64,000 bases of DNA from Chromobacterium phragmitis (GCF_003325475.1 NZ_CP029495.1:2604001-2668000); one strand, 5' to 3'. Shown: positions 52,100 through 62,120, counted from the stretch's first letter. Translations and numbers: made by a program. Notes: generated by a model not told the origin, from the letters alone.

Positions 52100-55000
52100 A
52101 TGGAGGCCGATAGCCGGCGCTTGCGCAATATCATGGTCATGGCCTACGTGCTGATCGCCGCTGTCTGGATCGTCGTGCCTGACATGTTGGCGATCATGGG
52201 GGGCGAGGAGGGCGGCGTCGCGGGCGGACTGGTCTGGGACGCGTTGTTTGTCTTCGTCACCGCTGTTTTCCTGTACCTGCTGCTGCGCGGACGCCGCGCG
52301 GAGGATATGGCGGGGCTGAAACGGGCGGGCGCGCCGGGGCGGGCATTGTTGCGGCTGGCAAGCCGGGGGCCCGCGCCCTTGATCGCGCTGTACGCTGTGT
52401 CGGCGATGCTGATCCTGGCCGCGCCGGAGTTGTTGTGGTCGCGCCTGCTGGACAGCCGGCTGTATTTTCGCGTGATCCCGGTTTGGGATCTGGCCTTCAT
52501 CGCCGGTAGCGGGGCTTTGCTGCGGCTATGCCTGGACTCGGAGGCCGCTGGCGATCGCGGGCCGGAGGGCGGCAAGCGGTTTGTCTATCTGTTCGCCCTG
52601 GCCAGCTCGCTGCTCATGTTGTTCATCCGTTTTCAATTGTCTCCGCAGTTCTCCAGCCAGCATCTGATGTTGCTGTTTCTGATTCCAATCGGCCTGAGCG
52701 CGCTGCTGGGCGGCTTGGGGCCAGGCTTGCTGGCCACGTTCTTCATCGCGGCTTCGATAGCCTATCTGTTCGCCGCCGCCGCGCCGGACATGCCGGCGCA
52801 TCCGGCTGTTTTTCTGCTGTCGCTCAGCCTGCTGGTGCTGGTGGGCACGCTGCTCAGCGTGATGAGCGAAGTGCAGCTGCGCGCGCGGGCCAGGCTGGCT
52901 CAACTGCTGTCGCTGCAGGCGGACATGGTGGATGCGCTGGGTCGGAGCGAGGAGCGCTTCCGCGCGCTGTTCGACGACAGTCCGGTGGCGATGGCCATCT
53001 CTCGGCTGGAGGACGGCGCCATCGTCGAAGCCAACCGCGCATTTCTGGAGTTGTTGGGCCTGGAGCGCATGCCGGTGCAGGGAAGCACCACGCGCGGGCT
53101 GGGCATTTGGGCAGACATCAAGGATAGGACGCGCCTGTTCGATGCGTTGCGGAAAGATGGGGAAGTGAAGGGGGCTCCCGTGCGGCTGTTGCGCAGCGAC
53201 GGCGCCGGGCTCGACGTGCTGTTGTCATTCAGGCTGATTCAGCTTGGCGGCGTGGATCACGTGCATGGCGTGGCGCTGGACGTCAGCGATAGGCAGCGCG
53301 CGCAGCTGGCCTTGCAGGACAGCGAAGCCCGGCTGGCCGGCATGGTCCGTTCCGCGATGGACGGCATCATCACGGTGGACGAGGAGCAAAGGATAGTCTT
53401 GTTCAACGTGGCTGCCGAGCAGATATTCGGCCGCCGGGCGGAGGACATGTTGGGACAGCCGTTGGAGGGGCTGCTTCCGGCTAGCATGCGCTCGTCGCAT
53501 CGGCAGATGATGCGCAGTTTCGGCGAGCGTGGCGTCAGCGCCAGGCGCATGGGACGCTTGGGCAAGGTCCAGGGCATGCGCGCCGATGGCCAGCTGTTCG
53601 ATCTGGAGGCGTCGATTTCGACTCTGGAGGTAGGGGGGCGGCGCAGCTATACCGTTATCCTGCGGGATATCAGCGAGCGCGAGCGGGCGCAAGCGGAAAC
53701 GCTGCGACACATGCAGCAGTTGGAGTCGCTGAACGATTTGAACCGCGCGATCCTGACCGCCAACGACGCCGAGCAGATCGCGCTGATCGGACTGCGCAGC
53801 TTGCGCCGGCTGGTGCCGTTTTGGGGCGCCACCGCGATGTTGATCGATTGGGAGGGCGGGTTCGCCAAGGTGCTGGCCATCGAGCGGGTGGCCGGCGCCG
53901 GCTACGACCCTGGCCAACGGCTGAGCCTGATCAGTTACGGCATGGACGATCTGGAGCGGATGAAGAAGGGAGAGCCGTGCCTGGTGGGGGACCTGGCCAC
54001 GGTGTCCAGGCGTCCGCTGACGCTGGAGCGGCTGTATCAGCAGGGCGTTCAATCCTATGTGCGCATCCCGCTGATGGCTGAAGGCCGCTTGCTGGGCATG
54101 CTGAACCTGGTTTCGGACGCACAGGGCGCTTTCGACGAGGCGCAACTGGAGGTGGCCCAAGCTTATGCCCGGCAATTGGCGATCTGTCTGCAACAGTCTT
54201 TGCTGCGTCAGCATGTGGCCCGTCTGGGACGGGTTTACGAGGTGCTGAGCCGGATCAACGCGCTGATCGTCCGGTGTCGCGATCGCGAGGCGCTGTTCGA
54301 CGGCATCTGCAAGGTGGCGCTGGAAATCGGCGCCTATCGTATGGCCTGGGCCGGCGTGATTGACGAAGACACGCAGAATGGCACGGTGGTCGCCTTCCGA
54401 GGCGAGGACAGCGACTATCTCAGGCAGATAAGGCTGAGCGCGCGCGAGGACTTTCTGTACAAGGACAGGCCGGCCTGCCGGGCGGTGCGGCTGCGGGAAA
54501 TGGTGGTGTGCAACGACGTGCAGGGCGATCCCTCGTTGTATAGCCAGGCGGCGGAGCTGCAGAGCCACGGCGTGCGCGCTGTCGCCTGCCTGCCCATCCT
54601 GCTGGACGACAAGGCGGTCGCCGTGGTGGCGTTGTTCGCCGGCGACGTGGGCGCCTTCGATCGCCAGGAAACGACACTGTTGCGAGAGTTGGCCAGCGAT
54701 GTCGGCTATGCGCTGGATCATATCCGCAAGGAAGAGCGCCTGCATTATCTGGCCTACTACGACAGCCTTACCGGCCTCGCCAATCGCAGCCTGCTGGGCG
54801 AGCGGCTGGCGCAGCATATGTCGGATGTCGCGGTGGAAGGGCGGCGTTTCTCGGTGGCCGTCTTCGATCTGGAAAACTTCAAGTCCATCAACGACGTGCT
54901 GGGACGCGTCCAGGGGGACAAGGCGCTGCAGTTGTTGACGAAGCGGCTGGCGCTGCATGCCCCGGACGCCTCGCTGCTGGCGAGGCTGGGGGCGGATCGG

Positions 55001-56044
55001 TTCGCGTTGGGGCTGCCGCTGGCATCCGGAGAGGAAGAGGCGGCGCTGGCGCTGGAACTGGTGAGGCAGAATTGCCTGGATGCGCCCATCGTGCTGGACG
55101 GGAATGAGTTGCGCTTGTCCGCCAAGTTCGGTCTTGCCATCTATCCGGATGACGCCGATACCGCCACTTCCTTGTTGGAACGAGCGGAGTCGGCTTTGAA
55201 GCGGGCGAAGGCGGGCGGAGAGAAGTTCCTGTTTTATCGCCAGGAAATGACGGATCGGGCCGCGGCGGTGCTGGAGATGGGCAGCCGTTTGCGCCAGGCG
55301 CTGGAGCGGGAGCAGTTTGAACTGCATTACCAGCCCAAGTTCGCGGCGAAAGGCCATGCGCTGGCCGGCGTGGAGGCGCTGCTGCGTTGGCGCTGCCCGG
55401 AGCGCGGCATGGTGTCGCCGGCGCAGTTCGTGCCGATGCTGGAGGAACTGGGACTGATCGTGGAGGTGGGCGATTGGGTGGTGCGTCAGGCGGCGCGCGA
55501 CTTCCAGGCCTGGAGAGCGGCGGGCCTGGACGCCCCGAGGATCGCGGTCAACGTATCGCCGCTGCAACTGCGGCAGGCGGATTTCGCGCAGTCGCTGGCC
55601 GCCGCGCTGGGGATGCCGGCTGACCAGGCCGGCATAGACATCGAGATAACCGAAAGCCACATCATGGCGGATGTGGACAGCAGCATCGCCACCTTGCGGC
55701 AGGTCAGGGACTTGGGCGTCTCCATCGCGCTCGACGATTTCGGCACCGGCTATTCCTCTCTGGCCTATCTCGCCCGTCTGCCGGTGCAGACGCTGAAGAT
55801 AGACCGCGCCTTCGTCAGCAGGATGCAGGAGGAAGAGGAAGCGATGACGCTGGTGGAGATGATCGTCTCGCTTGCGCACTCGATGGATCTGGAAGTCGTG
55901 GCGGAGGGGGTGGAAACGGAATCGCAGGCCCAGGTGCTGGAGGGTTTGGGCTGCGATGTGCTGCAGGGCTACTGGCTGAGCCGGCCGGTGCCGGCGGCCG
56001 AGCTGGCGGCCAGGCTGGCCGCCGGGGGGGGAGGGGCGGCATAG
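52100..56044 (+). CDS. large membrane PAS-GAF-GGDEF-EAL protein with a degenerate GGDEF site
   Basis: A 1314-residue protein with an N-terminal membrane region of several helices (including a KdpD-like four-helix part near 165-260), two PAS domains (from about 290 and 415), two GAF domains (about 545-700 and 715-870), a GGDEF-like domain and a C-terminal EAL domain. The cyclase site reads ARLGADRFALG: GGDEF has become GADRF, so synthesis of c-di-GMP is unlikely. The EAL residues are kept (EALLRW, VNVSPLQL, IEITESHIM, DDFGTGYSSL, LKIDRAF, VAEGVET). A phosphodiesterase controlled by small ligands bound to GAF/PAS is the likely role. ATG 52100 follows GGGAGG at 52090-52095. Confidence 0.92.
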   Translation: MEADSRRLRNIMVMAYVLIAAVWIVVPDMLAIMGGEEGGVAGGLVWDALFVFVTAVFLYLLLRGRRAEDMAGLKRAGAPGRALLRLASRGPAPLIALYAVSAMLILAAPELLWSRLLDSRLYFRVIPVWDLAFIAGSGALLRLCLDSEAAGDRGPEGGKRFVYLFALASSLLMLFIRFQLSPQFSSQHLMLLFLIPIGLSALLGGLGPGLLATFFIAASIAYLFAAAAPDMPAHPAVFLLSLSLLVLVGTLLSVMSEVQLRARARLAQLLSLQADMVDALGRSEERFRALFDDSPVAMAISRLEDGAIVEANRAFLELLGLERMPVQGSTTRGLGIWADIKDRTRLFDALRKDGEVKGAPVRLLRSDGAGLDVLLSFRLIQLGGVDHVHGVALDVSDRQRAQLALQDSEARLAGMVRSAMDGIITVDEEQRIVLFNVAAEQIFGRRAEDMLGQPLEGLLPASMRSSHRQMMRSFGERGVSARRMGRLGKVQGMRADGQLFDLEASISTLEVGGRRSYTVILRDISERERAQAETLRHMQQLESLNDLNRAILTANDAEQIALIGLRSLRRLVPFWGATAMLIDWEGGFAKVLAIERVAGAGYDPGQRLSLISYGMDDLERMKKGEPCLVGDLATVSRRPLTLERLYQQGVQSYVRIPLMAEGRLLGMLNLVSDAQGAFDEAQLEVAQAYARQLAICLQQSLLRQHVARLGRVYEVLSRINALIVRCRDREALFDGICKVALEIGAYRMAWAGVIDEDTQNGTVVAFRGEDSDYLRQIRLSAREDFLYKDRPACRAVRLREMVVCNDVQGDPSLYSQAAELQSHGVRAVACLPILLDDKAVAVVALFAGDVGAFDRQETTLLRELASDVGYALDHIRKEERLHYLAYYDSLTGLANRSLLGERLAQHMSDVAVEGRRFSVAVFDLENFKSINDVLGRVQGDKALQLLTKRLALHAPDASLLARLGADRFALGLPLASGEEEAALALELVRQNCLDAPIVLDGNELRLSAKFGLAIYPDDADTATSLLERAESALKRAKAGGEKFLFYRQEMTDRAAAVLEMGSRLRQALEREQFELHYQPKFAAKGHALAGVEALLRWRCPERGMVSPAQFVPMLEELGLIVEVGDWVVRQAARDFQAWRAAGLDAPRIAVNVSPLQLRQADFAQSLAAALGMPADQAGIDIEITESHIMADVDSSIATLRQVRDLGVSIALDDFGTGYSSLAYLARLPVQTLKIDRAFVSRMQEEEEAMTLVEMIVSLAHSMDLEVVAEGVETESQAQVLEGLGCDVLQGYWLSRPVPAAELAARLAAGGGGAA

Positions 56045-56065
56045 GCTCCGCCCCTGGCCGCCGGC

Positions 56066-56470
56066 TCAGCGGTCTCGGCGCCAATCATCGCCGTGGCCGC
56101 GGCCATGGTCCCAGCCCTCATGGCGGCCATGGTCGTGGTGGTACTCGCGATAGCGGGGCGCGTAGACGCGGTTGTACCAGTCGTCGCGGACGAAATACAC
56201 CTTGCGGCCGCAGGCGCCGTAGCGTCCGCAATAGCGGCCCCATTGCTTGATGTGGCCAGGGGGCACCCGCAGGTAAAGAGGCGGCATCACCGCCACCGCG
56301 GGCTGAATCACCACCGGTTGCGGGTAGATCAGTTGCGGCGGCGGGTAGCCGCCGATGTCTATCTGGCCGTAGAAGCCGGGTTCGCCGACGCTGATGGACA
56401 CGCCGGCCTGGCTGGGCAGGCTGGTCAGGGAGGCGGCGATCAGCATCGCCGCGGTCATCACGTGTTTCAT
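56066..56470 (-). CDS. secreted protein with a YPPP-rich N-terminus and His/Arg-rich tail
   Basis: A 134-residue exported protein: signal peptide ending SQA (residue 22), then GYPPPQLIYPQPVVIQ, a conserved-looking block PGHIKQWGRYCGRYGACGRKVYFVRDDWYN and a tail rich in His, Asp and Arg (HHDHGRHEGW). Similar small periplasmic proteins are common in betaproteobacteria but have no assigned role; the two Cys may form a disulfide and the tail could bind metal. It converges with the large c-di-GMP gene 22 bases away. Confidence 0.8.
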   Translation of the reverse strand: MKHVMTAAMLIAASLTSLPSQAGVSISVGEPGFYGQIDIGGYPPPQLIYPQPVVIQPAVAVMPPLYLRVPPGHIKQWGRYCGRYGACGRKVYFVRDDWYNRVYAPRYREYHHDHGRHEGWDHGRGHGDDWRRDR

Positions 56471-56604
56471 GGCAGTCTTCCTTCTGCATTGCGCATGCTT
56501 GCACTATGGCGGCAGTTTGTTTCGCAAACGCAAAGGAAGCATGGCCGCTGATTGCTGTTTGTATCTGTTCATAACCGTAACCGCATGTACGACGGCGGGA
56601 CGGC

Positions 56605-58200
56605 TCAGACCCGGCCGGACTCTCGGATCGCCTGCCAGCTCAGGCCGAAGCGCGCCAGGTATTTGCGCAGCCGGTCGGCGTCGTTGGGGTTGGCCTTGTC
56701 CAGCCGCGACATGGCGAACAGGCGGCGGCCGGCGTCGGACAGCGAGTCCGCCTGGCGGCAGACGCGCAGCACGGCCTCCAGTTGCGCGCGGTCGAACAGG
56801 TCAAGCGCAGCTTGCCGCTCCGCGCTCAGCGGCGCGAGCGCGGCCGAGTCGCCGCCCTCATCTTGCCACTCGCGCCGCAGGCGCTGGATTTCCTCGTCCA
56901 CCACCGCGTCGTCGATGCGGCCAGCGTCGGCCAGCGTGGCCATCCGCGTCACCGATGCCGACAGCTCGCGGAAATTGCCCGGCCAGCGCGCCTGCGGCGA
57001 CAGCGCGAAGTCCAGGTAGCCGCGGCGGGCCTCGGCGTTGAAACGCGCGTGGCGTCCCTGCTCGCCGGCGTGGCGCGCCAGTTCGAATTCCAGGTTGGGC
57101 TCGATGTCCTCGCGCCGTTCGGCCAGGGCGGGCAGTTCGAAATTCCACAGATTGATGCGCGCGTACAAGTCCTCGCGGAACTTGCCATCGCGCACCCATT
57201 GCCGCAGGTCGCGCATGGTGCCGCACACCAGCTGGAAGTCGCTGGTCGCCTCGCGGTCGCCGCCGAAAGGAAAGAAGCGTTTTTCTTCGATCGCCTTCAG
57301 CAGCATCGCTTGCTCGTCCAGCCCCAGTTCGCCGATCTCGTCCAGGAACAGCAGGCCGTCGTCAGCGCCGCGCAGCAGGCCGGCCCGCTCGCTCAGCGCG
57401 CCGGTGAAGGCGCCTTTGACGTGGCCGAACAGCGCCGACATCGCGCTGTCGCCGCGCAAGGTGGCGCAGTTGACCTCGACGAAGCGGCCGGCCAGCTGAT
57501 GGCGGGCCTTTTTCACCTCGTACAGACGTCGAGCCAGCTGGCTCTTGCCGGCGCCGGTGGGGCCGCGCAGCAGGATGGGGGCGGACGAGCGCGCGGCCAC
57601 CCGCTCGATCTGCTCGATCATGCGGTTGAAGCGCGGGTTGCGGGTGGCGATGCCGGACTTGAGGAAGGCCACGGTGTCCTCGCTTTGCTGCGCGAAGCGG
57701 CTGGCGATGCGGTCGTAGCGGGCCAGGTCCAGATCGATCACGCTGACCAGCCCGGCGAAGTCGTTGTCCTGCCGGGTCGGCGAGCTTTGCAGCAGCCGCG
57801 CCGGGATGCGGCGCGATTCTGCCAGCAGGAACCAGCAAATCTGCGCGACGTGGGTGCCGGTGGTGATGTGCAGCAGGTAGTCCTCGTGGTCTGCGTCGAA
57901 CGGGTAGCGGCCGGCGAAATCGTCCAGCGCCGAGTACATTTCGCCGAAATCCCACGGGTCTTCCAGGTTCAGCGCATGCAGCCTCACCTCGGTGCCGGGA
58001 GACGCTTCCGCGATGTCGCGCGCGGTCTGCTCCGCCAGTTTCCGGTGGTGGTTGTCGTGCAGCAGCTCCAGCCGCGCCAGCGGCAACTGCGGCTGGCGGC
58101 AGATGCCGACGCTGGGCCGCCATTTGCGCCAGCGCGCCGCGCCGTAGCCGCCGTTGTCCAGTACCGTGCCCAGAAACCCTATCGCCACCTTGCTGCGCAT
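56605..58200 (-). CDS. rtcR: sigma-54-dependent RNA-repair regulator RtcR
   Basis: A 531-residue activator, the same length as E. coli RtcR. Residues 1-180 form the CARF-type sensor domain (VAIGFLGTVLDNGG, YLLHITTGTHVAQICWFLLAESRRIPARLLQ), which in E. coli work senses RNA with 2',3'-cyclic phosphate ends. The AAA+ domain has Walker A GPTGAGKS at 213-220, the sigma-54-contact loop GAFTGA at 263-268, Walker B GLLFLDEIGEL and RWPGNFREL; a helix-turn-helix lies at the C-terminus. It is divergent from slipin-rtcB-rlaP, whose sigma-54 promoter lies in between. Confidence 0.95.
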   Translation of the reverse strand: MRSKVAIGFLGTVLDNGGYGAARWRKWRPSVGICRQPQLPLARLELLHDNHHRKLAEQTARDIAEASPGTEVRLHALNLEDPWDFGEMYSALDDFAGRYPFDADHEDYLLHITTGTHVAQICWFLLAESRRIPARLLQSSPTRQDNDFAGLVSVIDLDLARYDRIASRFAQQSEDTVAFLKSGIATRNPRFNRMIEQIERVAARSSAPILLRGPTGAGKSQLARRLYEVKKARHQLAGRFVEVNCATLRGDSAMSALFGHVKGAFTGALSERAGLLRGADDGLLFLDEIGELGLDEQAMLLKAIEEKRFFPFGGDREATSDFQLVCGTMRDLRQWVRDGKFREDLYARINLWNFELPALAERREDIEPNLEFELARHAGEQGRHARFNAEARRGYLDFALSPQARWPGNFRELSASVTRMATLADAGRIDDAVVDEEIQRLRREWQDEGGDSAALAPLSAERQAALDLFDRAQLEAVLRVCRQADSLSDAGRRLFAMSRLDKANPNDADRLRKYLARFGLSWQAIRESGRV

Positions 58201-58287
58201 TGCTTATCCATTTTTATATTCGACTAGATGATTTTATCGAAAAATGAATGGGCAGGTAAGGCGGGAGAGGGCTGGACTCGGGTGGCG

Positions 58288-58332
58288 GAAAATAATTTAT
58301 CGATATTTATCAGTCTCTTGGTAATTATTTCA
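58288..58332. promoter_or_regulatory. AT-rich imperfect dyad, candidate RtcR upstream activating site
   Basis: GAAAATAATT at 58288-58297 and AATTATTTCA at 58323-58332 form an imperfect inverted repeat with TATCGATA-like sequence between them. It stands out from the GC-rich surroundings and lies 20-60 bases before the sigma-54 promoter, where an enhancer-binding protein site might be. Confidence 0.35.
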
Positions 58333-58348
58333 GGGTGTTTTCAGCCGG

Positions 58349-58365
58349 CTGGCACGGTTCTGGCA
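58349..58365 (+). promoter_or_regulatory. sigma-54 promoter of the rtc operon
   Basis: CTGGCACGGTTCTGGCA has the invariant GG (58351-58352) and GC (58363-58364) with ten bases between, and a TGGCACG upstream half matching the consensus. It faces the tRNA-like leader and slipin-rtcB-rlaP, and the divergent regulator RtcR is sigma-54 dependent. Confidence 0.85.
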
Positions 58366-58380
58366 AAGATAGCCTCGACC

Positions 58381-58480
58381 GAGCGGAAGCCATCATGGCC
58401 CACGGGAGGCGGTTGCCACCGCCCCGGTGCGCGGCGCCAGCCAAGCTGTCGCGGCCGCGCATGCCGCCAATGGCGGATGC
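58381..58480 (+). ncRNA. 5' part of the structured rtc leader RNA
   Basis: The first transcribed part contains several hairpins, including GGCGG/CCGCC at 58408-58423 and a longer stem at 58459-58480 made of GCAT, CCGCC, AAT, GGCGG, ATGC. No open frame with a ribosome-binding site is seen. With the two tRNA-like modules that follow, the leader reaches about 400 bases before slipin. Confidence 0.5.
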
Positions 58481-58488
58481 CCGGTCTC

Positions 58489-58530
58489 GGCGATGAAGGG
58501 CTGAAAGCGGGTTCGATTCCCGCCATCGCC
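58489..58530 (+). ncRNA. tRNA-like minihelix in the rtc leader
   Basis: GGCGATG at 58489-58495 pairs with CATCGCC at 58524-58530 as a 7-bp acceptor-like stem, and GCGGG-TTCGATT-CCCGC at 58507-58523 is a complete T arm with canonical seven-base loop. Only an 11-base linker replaces the D and anticodon arms. An A follows the stem at the discriminator position. It is too short for a tRNA gene and recalls the tRNA-like part of bacterial Y RNAs (YrlA), which are encoded in rtc operons of some enterics. No Ro60 (rsr) gene is present here. Confidence 0.65.
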
Positions 58531-58535
58531 ATCTT

Positions 58536-58580
58536 GGGTAAGGGCGCTTGCGCCTGCGGGTTCGAATCCCGCGTTTGACA
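58536..58580 (+). ncRNA. second tRNA-like module resembling a class II tRNA 3' half
   Basis: GGCGC-tt-GCGCC at 58543-58554 looks like the long variable arm of a Leu/Ser-type tRNA. It is followed one base later by a full T arm GCGGG-TTCGAAT-CCCGC (58556-58572) and then seven bases plus A (58573-58580) in the place of the 3' acceptor strand. No matching 5' acceptor strand or anticodon arm was found, so this is a 3'-half mimic or a tRNA remnant. Confidence 0.5.
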
Positions 58581-58781
58581 CTCTCGAGCAGCACCGAACC
58601 GGCGCGGCCCTGGCCGCCGCCGCAGGCCGCCGATGCCGGCCCCGTCCGGCGGGCAGCCGGCGGAGCCGACGCGCAGCGGAAATCACGCCGGCGCTTCGCC
58701 CCCGCCAGGCCCCTCGCCGGGCCGGACAGGCATCCGCGCTTGCGGCGCAACCGGTTCAACCATTGAAGAAAGAAAACGAAG

Positions 58782-59924
58782 ATGAAACTGTGGCGAACAT
58801 TCCTGGTGAAGAAGAACGAACGCGGCCTGTTGCTGCGCGACGGCGATTTCGTGGCGATCCTGCAGCCGGGCGAATACCCATACTTCGATCCGCGCCAGCG
58901 TTACGCGGTGGAGCCGTGCCCGCTGCGCAAGGGCCGTTTCCAGCACGCGCTGGCCGATTATCTGCGCGAGCATGAGCCGGCGCTGCTGGACGAGCACTTC
59001 CATGTCGTCGAAATCGGCGACGAAGAAGTGGGCCTGCGCCTTGAGCAAGGCTCGCTGGCGGAGATCCTGCCGCCGGGCAGCCGCGGCCTGTATTGGAAAG
59101 ACGCGGCGGCGCTGGAAGTGCGCAAAGCCGATTTGCGCCAGGGCTGCGAAGTGGCGGCCGAATGGCTGCCGCGCTTGACCCAGGGCAGCCTGCGCGGCAA
59201 CCCGGTGGCCGGCTTGGCTGGCGTGCTGAACGTGCAGGTGCCGGCCTGGCATTGCGGCGTGCTGCGGGTGGACGGCGACGCGCCGCGCCTGCTGCAGCCG
59301 GGACGCTACGGTTTCTGGCGCTTCAATCGCGAGCTGGAGGTGGATCTGGTCGATACCCGCTTGCAGCCGCTGGAAGTGAGCGGGCAGGAAATCCTGACCC
59401 GCGACAAGGTAGGCCTGCGCATCAATCTGGCGGCCAACTGGCGCTACGCCGACGTGGCGCTGGCCTTCGCCAAGCTGGCCAAGCCGGCCGACCATGTCTA
59501 CCGCGAGCTGCAGTTCGGCCTGCGGGCGGCGGTGGGCGAGCGCACGCTGGACCAGTTGCTGGAGGACAAAAAGCAATTGGACGAGGTGGTGCTGGCGCAC
59601 ATGCAGGACAAGCTGGCCGGATTCGGCGTGGAAGTGAGCAGCCTGGGCGTCAAGGACGTGGTGCTGCCGGGCGACATGAAGCAGTTGCTGGCGCAGGTGG
59701 TGGAGGCGGAGAAGGCGGCGCAGGCCAATGTGATCCGCCGCCGCGAGGAAACCGGCGCCACCCGTTCCCTGCTGAACACGGCCAAGGTGATGGAAGACAA
59801 CCCGACCGCCTTGCGCTTGAAGGAGCTGGAGACGCTGGAGCGCCTGGCGGAGCGCATAGACAAGATTTCCGTATTCGGCGGCTTGGACCAGCTGCTGAAC
59901 GGATTGGTGAAGATCAAGGCATGA
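58782..59924 (+). CDS. slipin (SPFH/Band-7) protein of the RNA-repair operon
   Basis: A 380-residue SPFH-domain protein. The N-terminal part (MKLWRTFLVKKNERGLLLRDGDFVAILQPGEY) is a beta-rich region without a membrane hairpin, unlike classical slipins, so it may be peripheral or soluble. The SPFH domain follows (residues about 150-290, LEVSGQEILTRDKVGLRINLAANWRY) with the helical segment VVEAEKAAQANVIRRREETGATR that drives oligomerisation. Slipins are known companions of RtcB in several bacterial RNA-repair operons; their job is unclear. Its stop overlaps a possible upstream rtcB start. About 200 bases of GC-rich leader (58581-58781) precede it. Confidence 0.85.
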   Translation: MKLWRTFLVKKNERGLLLRDGDFVAILQPGEYPYFDPRQRYAVEPCPLRKGRFQHALADYLREHEPALLDEHFHVVEIGDEEVGLRLEQGSLAEILPPGSRGLYWKDAAALEVRKADLRQGCEVAAEWLPRLTQGSLRGNPVAGLAGVLNVQVPAWHCGVLRVDGDAPRLLQPGRYGFWRFNRELEVDLVDTRLQPLEVSGQEILTRDKVGLRINLAANWRYADVALAFAKLAKPADHVYRELQFGLRAAVGERTLDQLLEDKKQLDEVVLAHMQDKLAGFGVEVSSLGVKDVVLPGDMKQLLAQVVEAEKAAQANVIRRREETGATRSLLNTAKVMEDNPTALRLKELETLERLAERIDKISVFGGLDQLLNGLVKIKA

Positions 59925-59947
59925 ACGAACAACAAGAAAGCGAAAAC

Positions 59948-61168
<1,221 letters not shown>

Positions 61169-61209
61169 AAAATAGATGGAGCCGGCCTGCGGGCCGGCGG
61201 AAGGACGAT

Positions 61210-62016
61210 ATGTACGCATTCAAATATGACCATCCGCTGGACGACGGCGTGCGCCGGCGGGTGATGGACGAGCTGGCCGCGCTGGAGCGCCGCCGCGATG
61301 TGCGGGTGCTGTACGCCTGCGAGTCGGGCAGCCGCGCCTGGGGCTTCGCCTCGCCGGACAGCGATTACGACGTGCGCTTTCTGTATGTGCATCGCCCCGA
61401 GTGGTATCTGCGGGTAGAGCGGCAGCGCGACGTGATCGAACAGCCTCTGGACGACGAACTGGACGTCAGCGGCTGGGAGCTGCGCAAGGCGCTGCAATTG
61501 CTTAACCGTTCCAATCCGACGCTGTTCGAGTGGCTGCAATCGCCGCTGGTGTACCGCGCCGACGAGGACGCGACGGCGGCGTTGCGCGAGCTGATGCCGG
61601 ATTTCCACTCGCTGGCGCGCTGCCGCTGGCATTACCTGTCGATGGCGCGCAAGCACCATCAAGGCTACCTGCAAGGCGAAACCGTGCGGCTGAAGAAGTA
61701 TTTGTACGTGTTGCGGCCGCTGCTGGCGGTGCGCTGGCTGGACGCCGGCCGTGGCTTGCCGCCCATGCGCTTCGCCGACCTGGCCGCGGCGACGGTGGAC
61801 GACGCGCGATTGGCGGACGAGATCAATCATCTGCTGGCCGTCAAGATGGCCGCCGGCGAGGCGCGTCAGGGACCGCGACTGCCCAGGCTGGACGCTTTCA
61901 TCGCCGCCATGCTGGCCGAGCCGGCGCCTCCGCTGCCCGGCGGCCATGGCGGCGACCCGAGGCGGCTGGACGCGCTGTTGCGCCGGTTGGCGCTGGGGGA
62001 GGCGCTGGCTGCCTGA
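61210..62016 (+). CDS. RlaP-type nucleotidyltransferase of the RNA-repair operon
   Basis: A 268-residue polymerase-beta-fold nucleotidyltransferase of the RNA-repair-associated group (PF10127). The active-site pair is ESGSRAWGFASPDSDYDVRFLY at residues 38-59 (GS with two Asp), with the third acidic residue probably in DELDVSGWEL. The later block LFEWLQSPLVY and KKYLYVLRPLLAVRW are family features. It probably adds nucleotides to RNA ends before or after RtcB ligation, but the substrate is unproven. AAGGA six bases before the ATG gives a good start. It is the third gene of the operon. Confidence 0.88.
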   Translation: MYAFKYDHPLDDGVRRRVMDELAALERRRDVRVLYACESGSRAWGFASPDSDYDVRFLYVHRPEWYLRVERQRDVIEQPLDDELDVSGWELRKALQLLNRSNPTLFEWLQSPLVYRADEDATAALRELMPDFHSLARCRWHYLSMARKHHQGYLQGETVRLKKYLYVLRPLLAVRWLDAGRGLPPMRFADLAAATVDDARLADEINHLLAVKMAAGEARQGPRLPRLDAFIAAMLAEPAPPLPGGHGGDPRRLDALLRRLALGEALAA

Positions 62017-62120
62017 ACGGGCGGGAATGGCCATGACATGGCTGGCCGCTTCGATGATATATTAAATCCATTGTCATCAAGCGGACGGCGTGCCCGGCGC
62101 GCCTCCACCGGAGAGACGGC

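Noticed and set aside
58489..58580. Complete tRNA genes in the rtc leader
   Set aside because: T arms are perfect but D and anticodon arms are missing, so no full cloverleaf can be formed.
58325..58759. Minus-strand frames across the rtc leader
   Set aside because: Residues such as GNRTR and GFEPA are the antisense translation of T arms; the region is better explained as structured RNA.
58782..59924. Classical membrane-hairpin slipin or stomatin
   Set aside because: The N-terminus has no hydrophobic hairpin; kept as SPFH/slipin-like without a membrane claim.
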